Below, piece by piece: positions 1 to 8,773 of a stretch of DNA of 51,555 nucleotides; the first letter of the stretch is position 1, and the number at the start of each line of letters is the position of its first letter. The notes below the pieces were generated by a model, which saw only the letters and a program-made list of their open reading frames with translations, searched no databases and was not told the DNA's origin. Source of the DNA: an uncultured Butyricicoccus sp. (lineage in GTDB: Bacteria > Bacillota > Clostridia > Oscillospirales > Butyricicoccaceae); the NCBI GenBank assembly GCA_910584935.1, contig CAJUDU010000011.1, forward strand, positions 1 to 51,555. The letters are read 5' to 3'. The translations under genes and the position numbers were made by a program.

Positions 1-1728
1 TTGTATCATGTTTCGATTGCATGTGATTTGAGAGGAGCTTTAATCAGTGGTTCCCATATTTTCCCATACTATGAACAAGACCTTGCCGCAAACCGCATTG
101 ATGATGAACGCGCCAATGATTTGCTTGGTTCATTCCTTGCCAAATGTAATGAGCGCATTTGCACCGATACGAAAAAGTGGGAAAATCATTATGATTTTGG
201 TTTGTTTTCACAAGGCGTGCCGCTGTCTTATTCCACTGGTACGGAAGAATCTGGCGGGCATGAATCCGGCGGTTATGATATCCGTGCGTTAAGTTATCAG
301 GAAAATGAAAGCATTGACAGCGACGCCAACTTTAACTTTGGGCAATCCGGTAACGATTGGCTGATGAATATGATTATTGGCGGCGTGCGCCGTGATGGTG
401 AAGATGGTACCAATGAAGTCACATACAAACTGCTGCGCCTGCGTTTTGAAATGGGGCTGCTGATGCCAACGTTATCCGTCCGTGTTTCCAGCAAAGCACC
501 CGCACGGCTATGGCGGGAATTGGCGCTTTGCCTGCGTCACTGCGAAGGGGAACCGGCAATTTATAATGATGATGCCATTATCCCAGGGTTTGTTGATATT
601 GGCGTACCGGTGGAAGATGCCCGCGATTATTCCAATGATGGCTGCTGGGAAACCCTAATCCCAGGCAAAAGCTATTTCAGCTATGCGCATATTATGAACC
701 TGCGCTGTTTGGAATGGGTATTCACCCGCGGCGTAACCTTGATGACAGGCGAAACAGAAGGTGTGGACACTGGTGCATTGGATGCGCTGACCGATTTTGA
801 GAAATTCTATGCCGCATACCGCACCCAGGTGAACAGCCAAATTGATTTGCAGGTGAACCGCCGTTTGGAAAATCTTGGGATGTCTGAAATGATTGCGCCA
901 GACCCGCTGATGTCCACTTTGATGGATGGTTGCATTGAAAAAGGGCGCGATATGACCGCTGCCAATATTCTGCCGTATACGTTCCATTTGCTGCTGATTA
1001 CGGGGCTTTCCAATGTTGTTGATTCGCTATGTGCTGTGAAAAAACTGGTTTATGATGACCATGCCGCAACACTGGAAGATTTCCGCGACGCCATTGCGCA
1101 TAACTGGGAAGGTTGTGAAAAACTGCGCCTGCTGGCGCTGAATAAAGTGCCGAAATACGGCAATGATGATGATTTTGCCGATGATATGTTAGCGCGTGTA
1201 CTCAAGGATTTTGAAAATGCTTGCCTTGCATGGCGATTCAAACAGGATAAATTAATGCTGCCTGCTGGCATTGGCACATTTGAAAACTATGCGGCATTGG
1301 GCCGCAACTTGAGCGCCAGCCCGGATGGGCGCGGCGCGGGCGAAGCGCTTGCGCCAAACTATTCGCCAACGCCTGGCGTTGATGTGAATGGCCCTACCGC
1401 TGTGATAAAAAGCGCAACCCGTCCGGATTTGATGCGGTATTTCTGTGGCTGCCCGCTGGATATTTCACTAAATGCCAATGAATATTTGGGTGAAGCTGGT
1501 GTGACACGTATGGAAGGCATTATCCGTTCTTTCTGTGCGCTAGGCGGGCAAATTGGCACTATTACAACCACCAGCGTGGAAGAACTGAAAGACGCGGTTG
1601 TCCATCCGGAAAAACATAAAAATCTGAAAGTTCGTATGGGTGGATTGTCCGCATATTTCATTGCGATGTCTGCTGTACAGCAGCAAAATATTATCCAGCG
1701 CTTTGCTAAAGGCGCAGTGATTAAGTAA
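1..1728 (+). CDS. Glycyl radical enzyme (PFL/diol-dehydratase superfamily), 5' end outside window
   Basis: This is the C-terminal 575 residues of a glycyl radical enzyme. Family members are usually about 780-850 aa, so roughly 200-250 N-terminal residues lie upstream and the first codon here is not the start. The thiyl-radical cysteine is in a GCWE motif (Cys215, Glu217 of the visible part). The radical glycine is Gly548 in RMGGLSAYF, 27 residues from the end. Cys-x-Glu is the arrangement of the eliminases (choline lyase, propanediol/glycerol dehydratase, hydroxyproline dehydratase), where Glu is the base; pyruvate formate-lyase has Cys-Cys. The Trp between them is unusual to my knowledge. 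The activating enzyme follows after 16 bp, then an aldehyde dehydrogenase. The substrate is not assignable from sequence. The superfamily call is near certain; the subfamily is open. Confidence 0.92.
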   Translation: MYHVSIACDLRGALISGSHIFPYYEQDLAANRIDDERANDLLGSFLAKCNERICTDTKKWENHYDFGLFSQGVPLSYSTGTEESGGHESGGYDIRALSYQENESIDSDANFNFGQSGNDWLMNMIIGGVRRDGEDGTNEVTYKLLRLRFEMGLLMPTLSVRVSSKAPARLWRELALCLRHCEGEPAIYNDDAIIPGFVDIGVPVEDARDYSNDGCWETLIPGKSYFSYAHIMNLRCLEWVFTRGVTLMTGETEGVDTGALDALTDFEKFYAAYRTQVNSQIDLQVNRRLENLGMSEMIAPDPLMSTLMDGCIEKGRDMTAANILPYTFHLLLITGLSNVVDSLCAVKKLVYDDHAATLEDFRDAIAHNWEGCEKLRLLALNKVPKYGNDDDFADDMLARVLKDFENACLAWRFKQDKLMLPAGIGTFENYAALGRNLSASPDGRGAGEALAPNYSPTPGVDVNGPTAVIKSATRPDLMRYFCGCPLDISLNANEYLGEAGVTRMEGIIRSFCALGGQIGTITTTSVEELKDAVVHPEKHKNLKVRMGGLSAYFIAMSAVQQQNIIQRFAKGAVIK

Positions 1729-1744
1729 ATGGGAGGCTGGAGCG

Positions 1745-2677
1745 ATGACAACCGCGCTTGTTGCGAACCTTCAAAAATGCTGCGTTTATGATGGGCCAGG
1801 GCTGCGCACGGTTGTATTTTTAATGGGCTGTCCATTGCGCTGCAAATGGTGTCAAAACCCAGAGAATTTAGCGTCACAGCCGGTCATTTTATATGACCCA
1901 GAAAAATGTACTTTCTGTGGAAATTGCTTGCCGCATTGTGAAAAACAATGCGGCAGCTTGACAACTGAAGGGTTGTTGTTTGACCGCGATGCCTGCATTG
2001 GCTGTGGGATATGTACAACATATTGCTATACAGAAGCACGGACATTATGCGGCAAACGCTGTTCTGTGCAGCAAGTTTATGACGCTGTGATGCGCGATCA
2101 GGTCTTTTACCGAACCAGCGGCGGCGGCGTCACCTTAAGCGGCGGTGAACCCTCTATGCACGCGGAATTTTGCATTGCCTTATTCCGAATGCTGCGTGAA
2201 GCTGGTATCCATACAGCCATGGAAACCTGTGGATTTTGCCAGCCCAATACCATGCTGCGGATTGCCGAACATACAGATTTATTTTTGTATGATTTCAAAG
2301 CATTTTCAGAAGAGATACATTTCAAATGGACAGGGCAATCCAATATGCAAATCAAAGAGAATTTGGAAAACCTATATGCGCTTGGCAAGAAAATCATCAT
2401 CCGAATCCCGCTTATCCCCGGGGTCAATGATGGGGCGGAATTCCAGCGTATGATGGTATATTTATCCGCATTAAAAGGGCTAAAAAGACTGCATATCCTA
2501 CCATTCCATCAGGTTGGCGCGTCAAAATATATCCTTTCCAATCAGATATATGAGCTAGAGGATATGGCGGAATGCAGTATGGAATATGCGCAGGTTCATG
2601 CGGAAACTGCGCAAAAGTATGGTTTTGATGTTAATATTGGCGGCTGGGATGCTGGGACAGCATCCCATGCAGGATGA
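1745..2677 (+). CDS. Glycyl radical enzyme activating enzyme (radical SAM)
   Basis: This 310-aa protein installs the glycyl radical on the upstream enzyme by reductive cleavage of S-adenosylmethionine. The radical-SAM cluster motif is Cys29-x3-Cys33-x2-Cys36. A ferredoxin-like insert holds two further 4Fe-4S sets (Cys55/58/61/65 and Cys84/87/90/94), as in activases of the dehydratase/lyase group; PFL activase itself lacks this insert. SGGEP near residues 132-136 is the SAM-binding GGE motif. The GGGAGG ribosome site at about 1731-1736 supports the ATG at 1745. It is 16 bp behind the glycyl radical gene and surely cotranscribed with it. The ferredoxin insert independently argues that the partner is an eliminase-type enzyme. 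Confidence 0.95.
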   Translation: MTTALVANLQKCCVYDGPGLRTVVFLMGCPLRCKWCQNPENLASQPVILYDPEKCTFCGNCLPHCEKQCGSLTTEGLLFDRDACIGCGICTTYCYTEARTLCGKRCSVQQVYDAVMRDQVFYRTSGGGVTLSGGEPSMHAEFCIALFRMLREAGIHTAMETCGFCQPNTMLRIAEHTDLFLYDFKAFSEEIHFKWTGQSNMQIKENLENLYALGKKIIIRIPLIPGVNDGAEFQRMMVYLSALKGLKRLHILPFHQVGASKYILSNQIYELEDMAECSMEYAQVHAETAQKYGFDVNIGGWDAGTASHAG

Positions 2678-2719
2678 CCCCTAAATAAGTGACAGGATTT
2701 TAGGAAGGATAGGGTAACT

Positions 2720-4216
2720 ATGAAAAAATTTAAATTATTTATAGGTAATGAATGGATAGACGCGGAAAATGGGAAAACATTCCTCACCAGCAACCCTTGT
2801 ACCGGCAAGCCCATTGCCGAAATGGCGTATGCTTCTAAAGCGGATACACAAAAGGCAATCGCGGCAGCAGATGCGGCATTCCGTTCAGGTTGTTGGTCTG
2901 GGCTGGATACCGAAACACGCGGCAAATATCTGCACCATGTTGCCGATATTTTGGAACGCCGGTTGGAGGAATTTGCGCAGTGGGAAGCCATGGATACTGG
3001 CAAACCCATCCGGGAAACCCGTACCATTGATATCCCATTGGCTGTGCGTGCGTTCCATTTCCATGCGGATAATATGAAAGCACTGAATGGCAAAGTCATT
3101 CCAGTCCCTGGGCAGCCACTGTTTGATTATACCACTTATGAACCATATGGCGTGGTTGGCAGTATTGCGCCATGGAATTTCCCGCTGCATTTATTAACCC
3201 GTTCCATTGGCGCGGCACTGGCTGCTGGCAATACTGTTGTTTGCAAAGCCGCAACCTTAACACCAGTGACAGCGCAAATGCTTGCCGAAGTCTTTTTAGA
3301 AGCAGGCATTCCCGCAGGGGTTTATAACGTTGTTTCTGGCTCTGGCGGCGTTGTCGGTGAAGAATTGTTGGCAAATGACCATGTTGCGATGGTAGCGCTG
3401 ACCGGTTCGGAAGAAGTTGGGCGCCGTTTGATGACAGCATCCGCACAAGCAAAACGGATCAAACCGCTTTCGCTGGAACTCGGCGGCAAAAGCCCCATTA
3501 TTGTGGAACCTGACTGCGATATGAATGGTGCGTTAAACTCTGTGATTTTAGGATTCTGTATGAATCAAGGTGAAGTTTGTGTATCAACTTCCCGCTTGCT
3601 GCTGCATGATGCAATCTATGATGAATTTATGGAGAAATTAGTGAAACGGGTACAGACCATCAGGATTGGCGATTGTTTGGATGACCAGACCCAGATGGGT
3701 TCCCTGATTAGCCGGGAACATCGTGACACGGTGCATGGTTTTGTAGAACGTGCGCTTGCGGCAGGTGGTAAACTGGTATGTGGCGGCAAAATGCTGACTG
3801 AACCGCCATATGAAAATGGCAGTTATTATCCGCCAACGATTATTGAACAGGTTACACCAGATATGGAACTGTTCCAAGAAGAAGTTTTTGGCCCAGTGCT
3901 TGCTGTAACACGGTATAGAACATTAGAAGAAGCGGTTGCACTGGCAAACGCAACCCGTTTTGCGTTAGGGGCATCAATTTTTACAGAGAATATCCGTAAA
4001 ATGTATTGGTTAGCGGAAAAGGTTGACGCAGGCACGATGTGGATGAACTGTGCAACCAAATCAAATATTGAAACGCCATTTGGTGGCAACCGCAACAGCG
4101 GGCTTGGACGTGAAGATGGTGTCGAAGGACTGCTGGAATATTTGAAGGTAAAGAATCATATCTGGTACATGGGTGCAGCATATGATAATTTTTTCGATAT
4201 GGAAAATGACTGTTAA
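2720..4216 (+). CDS. NAD(P)-dependent aldehyde dehydrogenase (betaine-aldehyde dehydrogenase-like)
   Basis: A 498-aa full-length aldehyde dehydrogenase that oxidises an aldehyde to a carboxylate. The catalytic set is visible: Asn153 in PWNFP, Glu253 in LELGGK and nucleophile Cys287 in NQGEVC. The MDTGKP stretch near residue 91 and the overall look resemble GbsA/BetB-like enzymes. These are non-acylating, unlike the CoA-acylating dehydrogenases that usually accompany choline lyase or propanediol dehydratase. It lies 42 bp after the activase with its own AGGAAGG site, and is probably the last gene of the operon before the terminator at 4306-4344. By inference it oxidises the aldehyde released by the glycyl radical enzyme. 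The true substrate cannot be read from sequence. Confidence 0.92.
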   Translation: MKKFKLFIGNEWIDAENGKTFLTSNPCTGKPIAEMAYASKADTQKAIAAADAAFRSGCWSGLDTETRGKYLHHVADILERRLEEFAQWEAMDTGKPIRETRTIDIPLAVRAFHFHADNMKALNGKVIPVPGQPLFDYTTYEPYGVVGSIAPWNFPLHLLTRSIGAALAAGNTVVCKAATLTPVTAQMLAEVFLEAGIPAGVYNVVSGSGGVVGEELLANDHVAMVALTGSEEVGRRLMTASAQAKRIKPLSLELGGKSPIIVEPDCDMNGALNSVILGFCMNQGEVCVSTSRLLLHDAIYDEFMEKLVKRVQTIRIGDCLDDQTQMGSLISREHRDTVHGFVERALAAGGKLVCGGKMLTEPPYENGSYYPPTIIEQVTPDMELFQEEVFGPVLAVTRYRTLEEAVALANATRFALGASIFTENIRKMYWLAEKVDAGTMWMNCATKSNIETPFGGNRNSGLGREDGVEGLLEYLKVKNHIWYMGAAYDNFFDMENDC

Positions 4217-4305
4217 TATAAAAGAAAAGTTCTTTCTGGAATAGGGCAGAAGCGGTAAAAGCCGCATTTATGATCTAAAAATATATCCCAATTAAAGCAT
4301 AAAAC

Positions 4306-4344
4306 AAAACCCGCAGGGCTGAATGTACAGCCCCGCGGGTTTTT
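4306..4344. terminator. Bidirectional rho-independent terminator between convergent operons
   Basis: An A-rich arm plus a stem of about 14 bp (AACCCGC-A-GGGCTG pairing with CAGCCC-C-GCGGGTT, loop AATGTA) is flanked by T-runs on both strands. It sits between the aldehyde dehydrogenase and the permease gene and can end both transcripts. Confidence 0.9.
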
Positions 4345-4402
4345 GCGTCCTGGGATTCCTGCGAAAGCAGGAGCCAGGCTGGAGAAAAGATGAAGTAAGA
4401 GC

Positions 4403-5545
4403 TTATTTGCGGCGTTTCTTGGTCTGTGTATCGAACCATACAGCAGCAACCAGGATAAGTCCTTTTACAATAAACTGCCAGTAAGCATCCAGGTTCATCA
4501 TGGACATACCATTGTCGATAGACATCATGATAACCGCGCCCAGGATAGCGCCAGAAACTTTACCAACGCCGCCTGACATGGATGTACCGCCAATAACCGC
4601 AGAGGCAATCGCATCAAGTTCGTAGTTGCCGTTTGCAGCCTGTGCAGTACCGCCGTTCAAACGCGCAGTGTAGATAACTGCTGCAACTGCGCAAAGCAGA
4701 CCGTTGAGGCAATAAACAATCGTCAGGTTTTTCTTGACATTGATACCAGCGTATTGTGCAGCAGCTTCGTTACCGCCGATTGCATAAACGCTGCGCCCAA
4801 AAGTGGTTTTTTGAGAAATAAAGGTGAAAATGACAACGACAATTGCCATAACCAGAACCGGAATCGGGATGCCTTTGAAATCGTTAAGTACCCATACAGC
4901 CGCAGCAATCAGTGCGGAGAACACACCCCAGCGGATGAACATTTCCGCAGAGCTTTCATTCAGGCTGCCATATTTCTGTTTTGCACGGCGGCTGCTCAGT
5001 TCGCTCAGCAGCAGGCAGATAATTGCAATCCCTGCCAAAATCCAGCCGAACATCGGCACAACATACTGTGTGCCCCAGAATTTATAGGATTCCTGGAACG
5101 GTGCGATGGTCTGACCACCAGTGACTGCCAGCATACCGCCGCGGAAGATGAGCTGTGCGCCCAAGGTAACGATAAACGGTGCAATGCCAGTGTAAGCGAT
5201 AATCGCGCCTTCTGCAATACCGATGATGATGCCAAGCAGCAAGCCAAGTGCGATGGTAACCGGTGTGGACATACCCCACCATACCTGGAACACCGCCATC
5301 ATACAGCCGATAAAGCCCATGGTCATACCAGCGGACAGGTCAATACCGCCGGTAACGATAACAAGTGTCATGCCGACGCCCATAACGCCGGTGAACGCTG
5401 CCTGACGGATAAGGTTAGACAGGTTACGTGTTGTGATAAAGCTGCCGCCTGTGGTAGCTGTAAATGCGATCCAGAGGATAATCAGTACGAGGATCATTGT
5501 CAGGGTACGGATATCTATTTTCTGGCTTAGTTTCTTTTTTTCCAT
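4403..5545 (-). CDS. xylH: Xylose-type sugar ABC transporter permease (XylH-like)
   Basis: A 380-aa polytopic membrane protein, the permease of a pentose ABC importer of the ribose/xylose (CUT2) class. About ten hydrophobic segments are visible. GGIDLSAG near residue 67 and the loop near residue 260 (GGNEAAAQYAGI), which contacts the ATPase, are hallmarks of RbsC/XylH permeases. The length and the extended middle segment match XylH and the related MmsB. It is the last gene of the leftward xylF-xylG-xylH unit, starting 3 bp after xylG ends, with GGGAGGGG in front of the ATG. Assignment to xylose rests on the binding protein and the nearby xylulokinase; related 'multiple monosaccharide' systems are the alternative. 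Confidence 0.9.
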   Translation of the reverse strand: MEKKKLSQKIDIRTLTMILVLIILWIAFTATTGGSFITTRNLSNLIRQAAFTGVMGVGMTLVIVTGGIDLSAGMTMGFIGCMMAVFQVWWGMSTPVTIALGLLLGIIIGIAEGAIIAYTGIAPFIVTLGAQLIFRGGMLAVTGGQTIAPFQESYKFWGTQYVVPMFGWILAGIAIICLLLSELSSRRAKQKYGSLNESSAEMFIRWGVFSALIAAAVWVLNDFKGIPIPVLVMAIVVVIFTFISQKTTFGRSVYAIGGNEAAAQYAGINVKKNLTIVYCLNGLLCAVAAVIYTARLNGGTAQAANGNYELDAIASAVIGGTSMSGGVGKVSGAILGAVIMMSIDNGMSMMNLDAYWQFIVKGLILVAAVWFDTQTKKRRK

Positions 5546-5548
5546 TGT

Positions 5549-7066
5549 TTAACCCCTCCCTACTGCTGCGCGCATCAGGATTTCCTGTGTCGCGTCCTTT
5601 ACGTCAAATTCGCCGGTGATTTCTCCGCCTGCAACTGTTAAAATACGGTCGCTCATACCCAAAATTTCTTCCATTTCAGAAGAAATCATGATGATAATAA
5701 CGCCTTTTTCAACCAGGTCATTCATAATCTTATAGATTTCATATTTTGCGCCGACGTCGATGCCGCGGGTCGGCTCATCAAGGATAATAATTTTCGGGTC
5801 GCTCATCAGTGCTTTGGCCAGGACGACTTTTTGCTGGTTGCCGCCGGACAGCGTATTGACAGCAACATCAATACTCGGTGTTTTAGTGCGGATTTCCTTT
5901 ACGTATTTTGTGGTATATGCAACTTCCGCGTCATCGTTCAAAATGCCGAATTTCGATACTTTATCCAGCGAGGACAAGGTTGTGTTTTCCTTGATGCTCA
6001 TAATCAGGTTAAGACCAAGTTTTTTACGGTCTTCACTGACGATAAAGTAGCCAGCTTTCAGCGCGTCCATTGGGTGGCGGATATCCACCTTTTGTCCGTC
6101 AATGAACACTTCACCTTCGCCTTTGGTGCGGAATGCACCATAAACCGCGGTAAACAGCTCAGTACGCCCAGCACCCATCAAGCCGCTGATGCCAAGAATT
6201 TCGCCGCGGTATGCTTTCAAGCTGATATTGTTCAGCAGGTTGCGCCCTGGAATATCCGGGTGCGGGACAGTATAATTGCGGATTTCAAACCCGACTTCGC
6301 CGCGGGTATGCGGTACACGTGGGAACAGGTTGGTCATTTCACGGCCAACCATCAGCGAAATCATATCATCCTTGGACATTTTGGATTTCGGGCGGGTTTC
6401 GATGGTCTGCCCATCACGCAAAATGGTGATATCGTCACACAAACGCATGATTTCATCCAAACGGTGGGAGATATAAATGCAGGTAACGCCGTCTGAACGC
6501 AGCTTGTCAACCAAATCCAGCAGGATATCAACTTCGGCTTCGGTCAATGCCGCAGTTGGTTCGTCAAGCAGCAACAGTTTTACATCACGCGCCAATGCCT
6601 TGGCAATTTCGACCATTTGCTGCTGGCCGACGCCTAGGTTGCGCACCATTTCTTCTGGGTTCACGTTAAGACCGACTTCCTGGAGCAGTTTGCGGCAGCG
6701 CTCGTGCTGCTCGTCAAAGTCGATGACGCCCATTTTATTGGGCTGGTTATTGATAAAAACGTTTTCCGCAATGCTCATATCCGGAATCAGGTTCATTTCC
6801 TGATGGATACAAACAATGCCGGCTTTTTCAACATCGCGGATGGTTCTAAACTTGCACTGCTGCCCATCAAAACTTACCGTGCCATCATATGTACCATATG
6901 GGTATACGCCGCAGATGACTTTGATAAGCGTGGACTTGCCTGCGCCGTTTTCGCCGACCAGCGCATGAACGTGCCCACGTTCCACACTGAACGTGACGTT
7001 ATCCAACGCCTTGACGCCCGGGAAAACCTTCGTTATATTTTGCAGCTGCAAAATATAATCAGACAT
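5549..7066 (-). CDS. xylG: Xylose-type sugar ABC transporter ATP-binding protein (XylG-like), two ABC domains
   Basis: A 505-aa protein with two fused ABC ATPase domains, as in XylG/MglA/RbsA; it powers sugar uptake through XylH. Domain 1 has an intact Walker A (GENGAGKST) near residue 38, a QQQMVEIAKAL signature and Walker B LLLLDEPTAAL. Domain 2 (from about residue 255) has the degenerate P-loop GLMGAGRTEL but keeps LSGGNQQKVVLAKAL and Walker B IIILDEPTRG. This asymmetry is typical of the CUT2 class. The ATG at 7066 is preferred over a GTG 9 bp upstream, because that GTG falls within the GGGGGTG ribosome-site region. A stem-loop separates it from xylF. Confidence 0.93.
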   Translation of the reverse strand: MSDYILQLQNITKVFPGVKALDNVTFSVERGHVHALVGENGAGKSTLIKVICGVYPYGTYDGTVSFDGQQCKFRTIRDVEKAGIVCIHQEMNLIPDMSIAENVFINNQPNKMGVIDFDEQHERCRKLLQEVGLNVNPEEMVRNLGVGQQQMVEIAKALARDVKLLLLDEPTAALTEAEVDILLDLVDKLRSDGVTCIYISHRLDEIMRLCDDITILRDGQTIETRPKSKMSKDDMISLMVGREMTNLFPRVPHTRGEVGFEIRNYTVPHPDIPGRNLLNNISLKAYRGEILGISGLMGAGRTELFTAVYGAFRTKGEGEVFIDGQKVDIRHPMDALKAGYFIVSEDRKKLGLNLIMSIKENTTLSSLDKVSKFGILNDDAEVAYTTKYVKEIRTKTPSIDVAVNTLSGGNQQKVVLAKALMSDPKIIILDEPTRGIDVGAKYEIYKIMNDLVEKGVIIIMISSEMEEILGMSDRILTVAGGEITGEFDVKDATQEILMRAAVGRG

Positions 7067-7123
7067 AATATACACCCCCAGATTCTACAAAAATTCCTTC
7101 TCTTCTTCCCTAAAAAGGGTTCA

Positions 7124-7168
7124 AAAAGGGCGGGGCACATAGCTGCCCGATGCAACTGTGCACCCCGC
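7124..7168 (-). promoter_or_regulatory. Intercistronic stem-loop between xylF and xylG
   Basis: Read leftward, GCGGGG(TG)CACA pairs with TGTGCCCCGC and is followed by CCTTTTTG. This GC-rich hairpin lies just after the binding-protein gene, where many sugar ABC operons carry a partial terminator or RNA-stabilising stem so that more binding protein than ATPase is made. The function is inferred from position. Confidence 0.55.
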
Positions 7169-7185
7169 ACCGATTTGGTTTTTAA

Positions 7186-8313
7186 TTATTCAGCTGCTGG
7201 CCACTGATCCTTCGGGATATTTGCATAAACATCTTCGAGAGAATGGAAGCTGTCGCGCTTGACAATAATATCATAGATGTTGTCCTTGGTTACCGCTTCA
7301 ACGTCAACGGTGAAGGAATCAACGTCTTTCTGGTTGTTGTTCAGCGTAGTCCATGTGCCAAGGCTGGAGTCAACGCCAGCTTTTGGATCCTGACCGGTTG
7401 CAATTGCAACAGCCAGTTCACAAGCTGCCTGGTTCAGCGGCGCCAGTGGTTTGTAAACGGTACCGGTCTGGGTGCCTTCTACGATACGCTGGCAAGCTGC
7501 AAGGTCAGCGTCCTGACCACAGATCGGAACCTTGCCGTCAAGACCCTGTGCTGCAAGTGCCTGCACAGCGCCGCCGCAGGTGCCGTCGTTGGAAGCAATA
7601 ACGCCCTGTACGTCGTTTGCTGCTGTGGTCAAACCATTTTCAGTGTGCTTGAGGGCTTCGTTCGGGTCCCAGCCTTTGCACCACTGTTCGGTAACGATTT
7701 CAATGTCACCACTGTCGATCAGCGGCTGGAGGACATCCTTCTGGCCATCAGCAACAAGGTGTGCGTTGTTATCTTCTGGTGCGCCCTTCAGCCAAATGTA
7801 TTTGCCCTTTGGCGCTGCCTGGGTAACAAACTGTGCTTCAACCTGACCAACTTTGAAAGAGTCAAATGTGACATAATAGTCAAGGTCAGCGTTCATGATA
7901 AAGCGGTCATATGCGACAACTTTAACGCCTGCGTCATGTGCAGATTCAACGATTGGGCTGGCTGCTTCCGCGTCAAGGGACTGGATAATCAGCACGTCAA
8001 TGCCCTGGTTCAGCAGGTTTTCACACTGGGAAACCTGTTTGTTTGCGTCGTTATTTGCAACCTGGGTATTCAGCTTAAAGCCTTTGTCCTTTGCATATTC
8101 CTCGAACATTTTCAGTTCGCGGTTCCAGCGTTCTTCTGTGGTGTTGCCGATGGACAAGCCGACAACGATGTCCTTGACATCCTTGGCTTCGCCGCCGCCA
8201 CCGTTGCCGGAGCCGCTTGCGTCACCGCCACCGCTGCTGCTGGTGGTGCATGCTGTCATGGACAGCGCCATTGCCGCTGTTACCAGAGCTGCTAATAATC
8301 TTCTCTTCTTCAT
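7186..8313 (-). CDS. xylF: Xylose-type sugar-binding lipoprotein of ABC transporter (XylF-like)
   Basis: A 375-aa periplasmic-binding-protein-fold lipoprotein, the extracellular sugar receptor for XylGH. A lysine/arginine-rich signal peptide ends in a lipobox with lipidated Cys22 (MTAC), followed by a Ser/Gly-rich tether up to about residue 45. The mature part carries strings characteristic of XylF: VVAYDRFI and VTFDSFKVG near 130-155, EDNNAHL, VIASNDGTCGGA and GQDADLAACQRI, then GTVYKPLAPL. Start: ATG with AAGGAGGAG just upstream. It is the first gene of the transporter unit. ChvE-type multiple-sugar receptors are close relatives, so xylose is likely but not proven. Confidence 0.92.
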   Translation of the reverse strand: MKKRRLLAALVTAAMALSMTACTTSSSGGGDASGSGNGGGGEAKDVKDIVVGLSIGNTTEERWNRELKMFEEYAKDKGFKLNTQVANNDANKQVSQCENLLNQGIDVLIIQSLDAEAASPIVESAHDAGVKVVAYDRFIMNADLDYYVTFDSFKVGQVEAQFVTQAAPKGKYIWLKGAPEDNNAHLVADGQKDVLQPLIDSGDIEIVTEQWCKGWDPNEALKHTENGLTTAANDVQGVIASNDGTCGGAVQALAAQGLDGKVPICGQDADLAACQRIVEGTQTGTVYKPLAPLNQAACELAVAIATGQDPKAGVDSSLGTWTTLNNNQKDVDSFTVDVEAVTKDNIYDIIVKRDSFHSLEDVYANIPKDQWPAAE

Positions 8314-8773
8314 TTCTTCTCCTCCTTGAAATAAAGTGGCTTCTCTCTATACAAACCGGTTTTGCTGCCGGCCTATATACCGCAAAAAGGCATAAAATAC
8401 ACTGCATATCTTGCTATATGGGCGGATAAGCTGTGTGCGGTGGTTGTGATTTTGACAGTTTTGCCGCAATCAAACCAAACCATTTTTATGCGCCTTATCC
8501 AAGTCGATGTACACATTATACCATCCGCCCACGCGAAAAACCATTAAAATATTGCTGTCTTTTTGTGAATCCCATTGATATCTTGTGCAGTTTTTCGGAC
8601 GGATTTAATCATCCGCAAGATTACGAAATCGCGAAAACCTTTTGAAAAACCGCTTTACAATAGGCAAAAAAGTTTGTTCTTTCGGGCATTTACTGTCAGT
8701 GTCCGCCTCTTGCCAGCGATTTTGTGTGCTTTCATTTTTTGCACAGGTCATTTTTTTCTTATTTTTCTTGCGA
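8314..8773. other. 460-bp intergenic region upstream of xylF
   Basis: I find no convincing gene here. Reading leftward there is a perfect -10 TATAAT at 8520-8515 with a weak -35, leaving a leader of about 200 nt before xylF, so the promoter may need an activator. GGGCGGAT at 8420-8427 and its complement at 8523-8530 form an 8-bp inverted repeat of unknown meaning. A 19-bp imperfect palindrome is listed separately. Confidence 0.5.
8642..8660. promoter_or_regulatory. Candidate operator palindrome upstream of the xylose transporter
   Basis: The 19-bp sequence TTGAAAAACCGCTTTACAA has dyad symmetry around its central C: TTG/CAA, AAA/TTT and C/G arms match, with two mismatched positions per arm. 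It resembles LacI/CcpA-type operators in composition but not the exact cre spacing. It lies about 330 bp upstream of xylF and about 120 bp upstream of the -10. Confidence 0.35.

Noticed and set aside
1..3. TTG at position 1 as the start of the glycyl radical enzyme
   Set aside because: The protein would be about 575 aa, missing the N-terminal third of the family fold; the frame is simply cut by the window edge.
7243..8295. Long open frames antisense to xylF, to the isomerase gene (8879-9904), to xylH (4754-5530) and to pnp (37017-38099), each 258-360 codons
   Set aside because: They mirror conserved genes on the opposite strand, have Cys/His/Asn-rich unlikely compositions, and lack ribosome sites. 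They result from codon bias of the real genes.
8640..8660. Palindrome upstream of xylF as a standard CcpA cre site
   Set aside because: The spacing between TG and CA is three bases longer than the cre consensus, and the CG is not centred.
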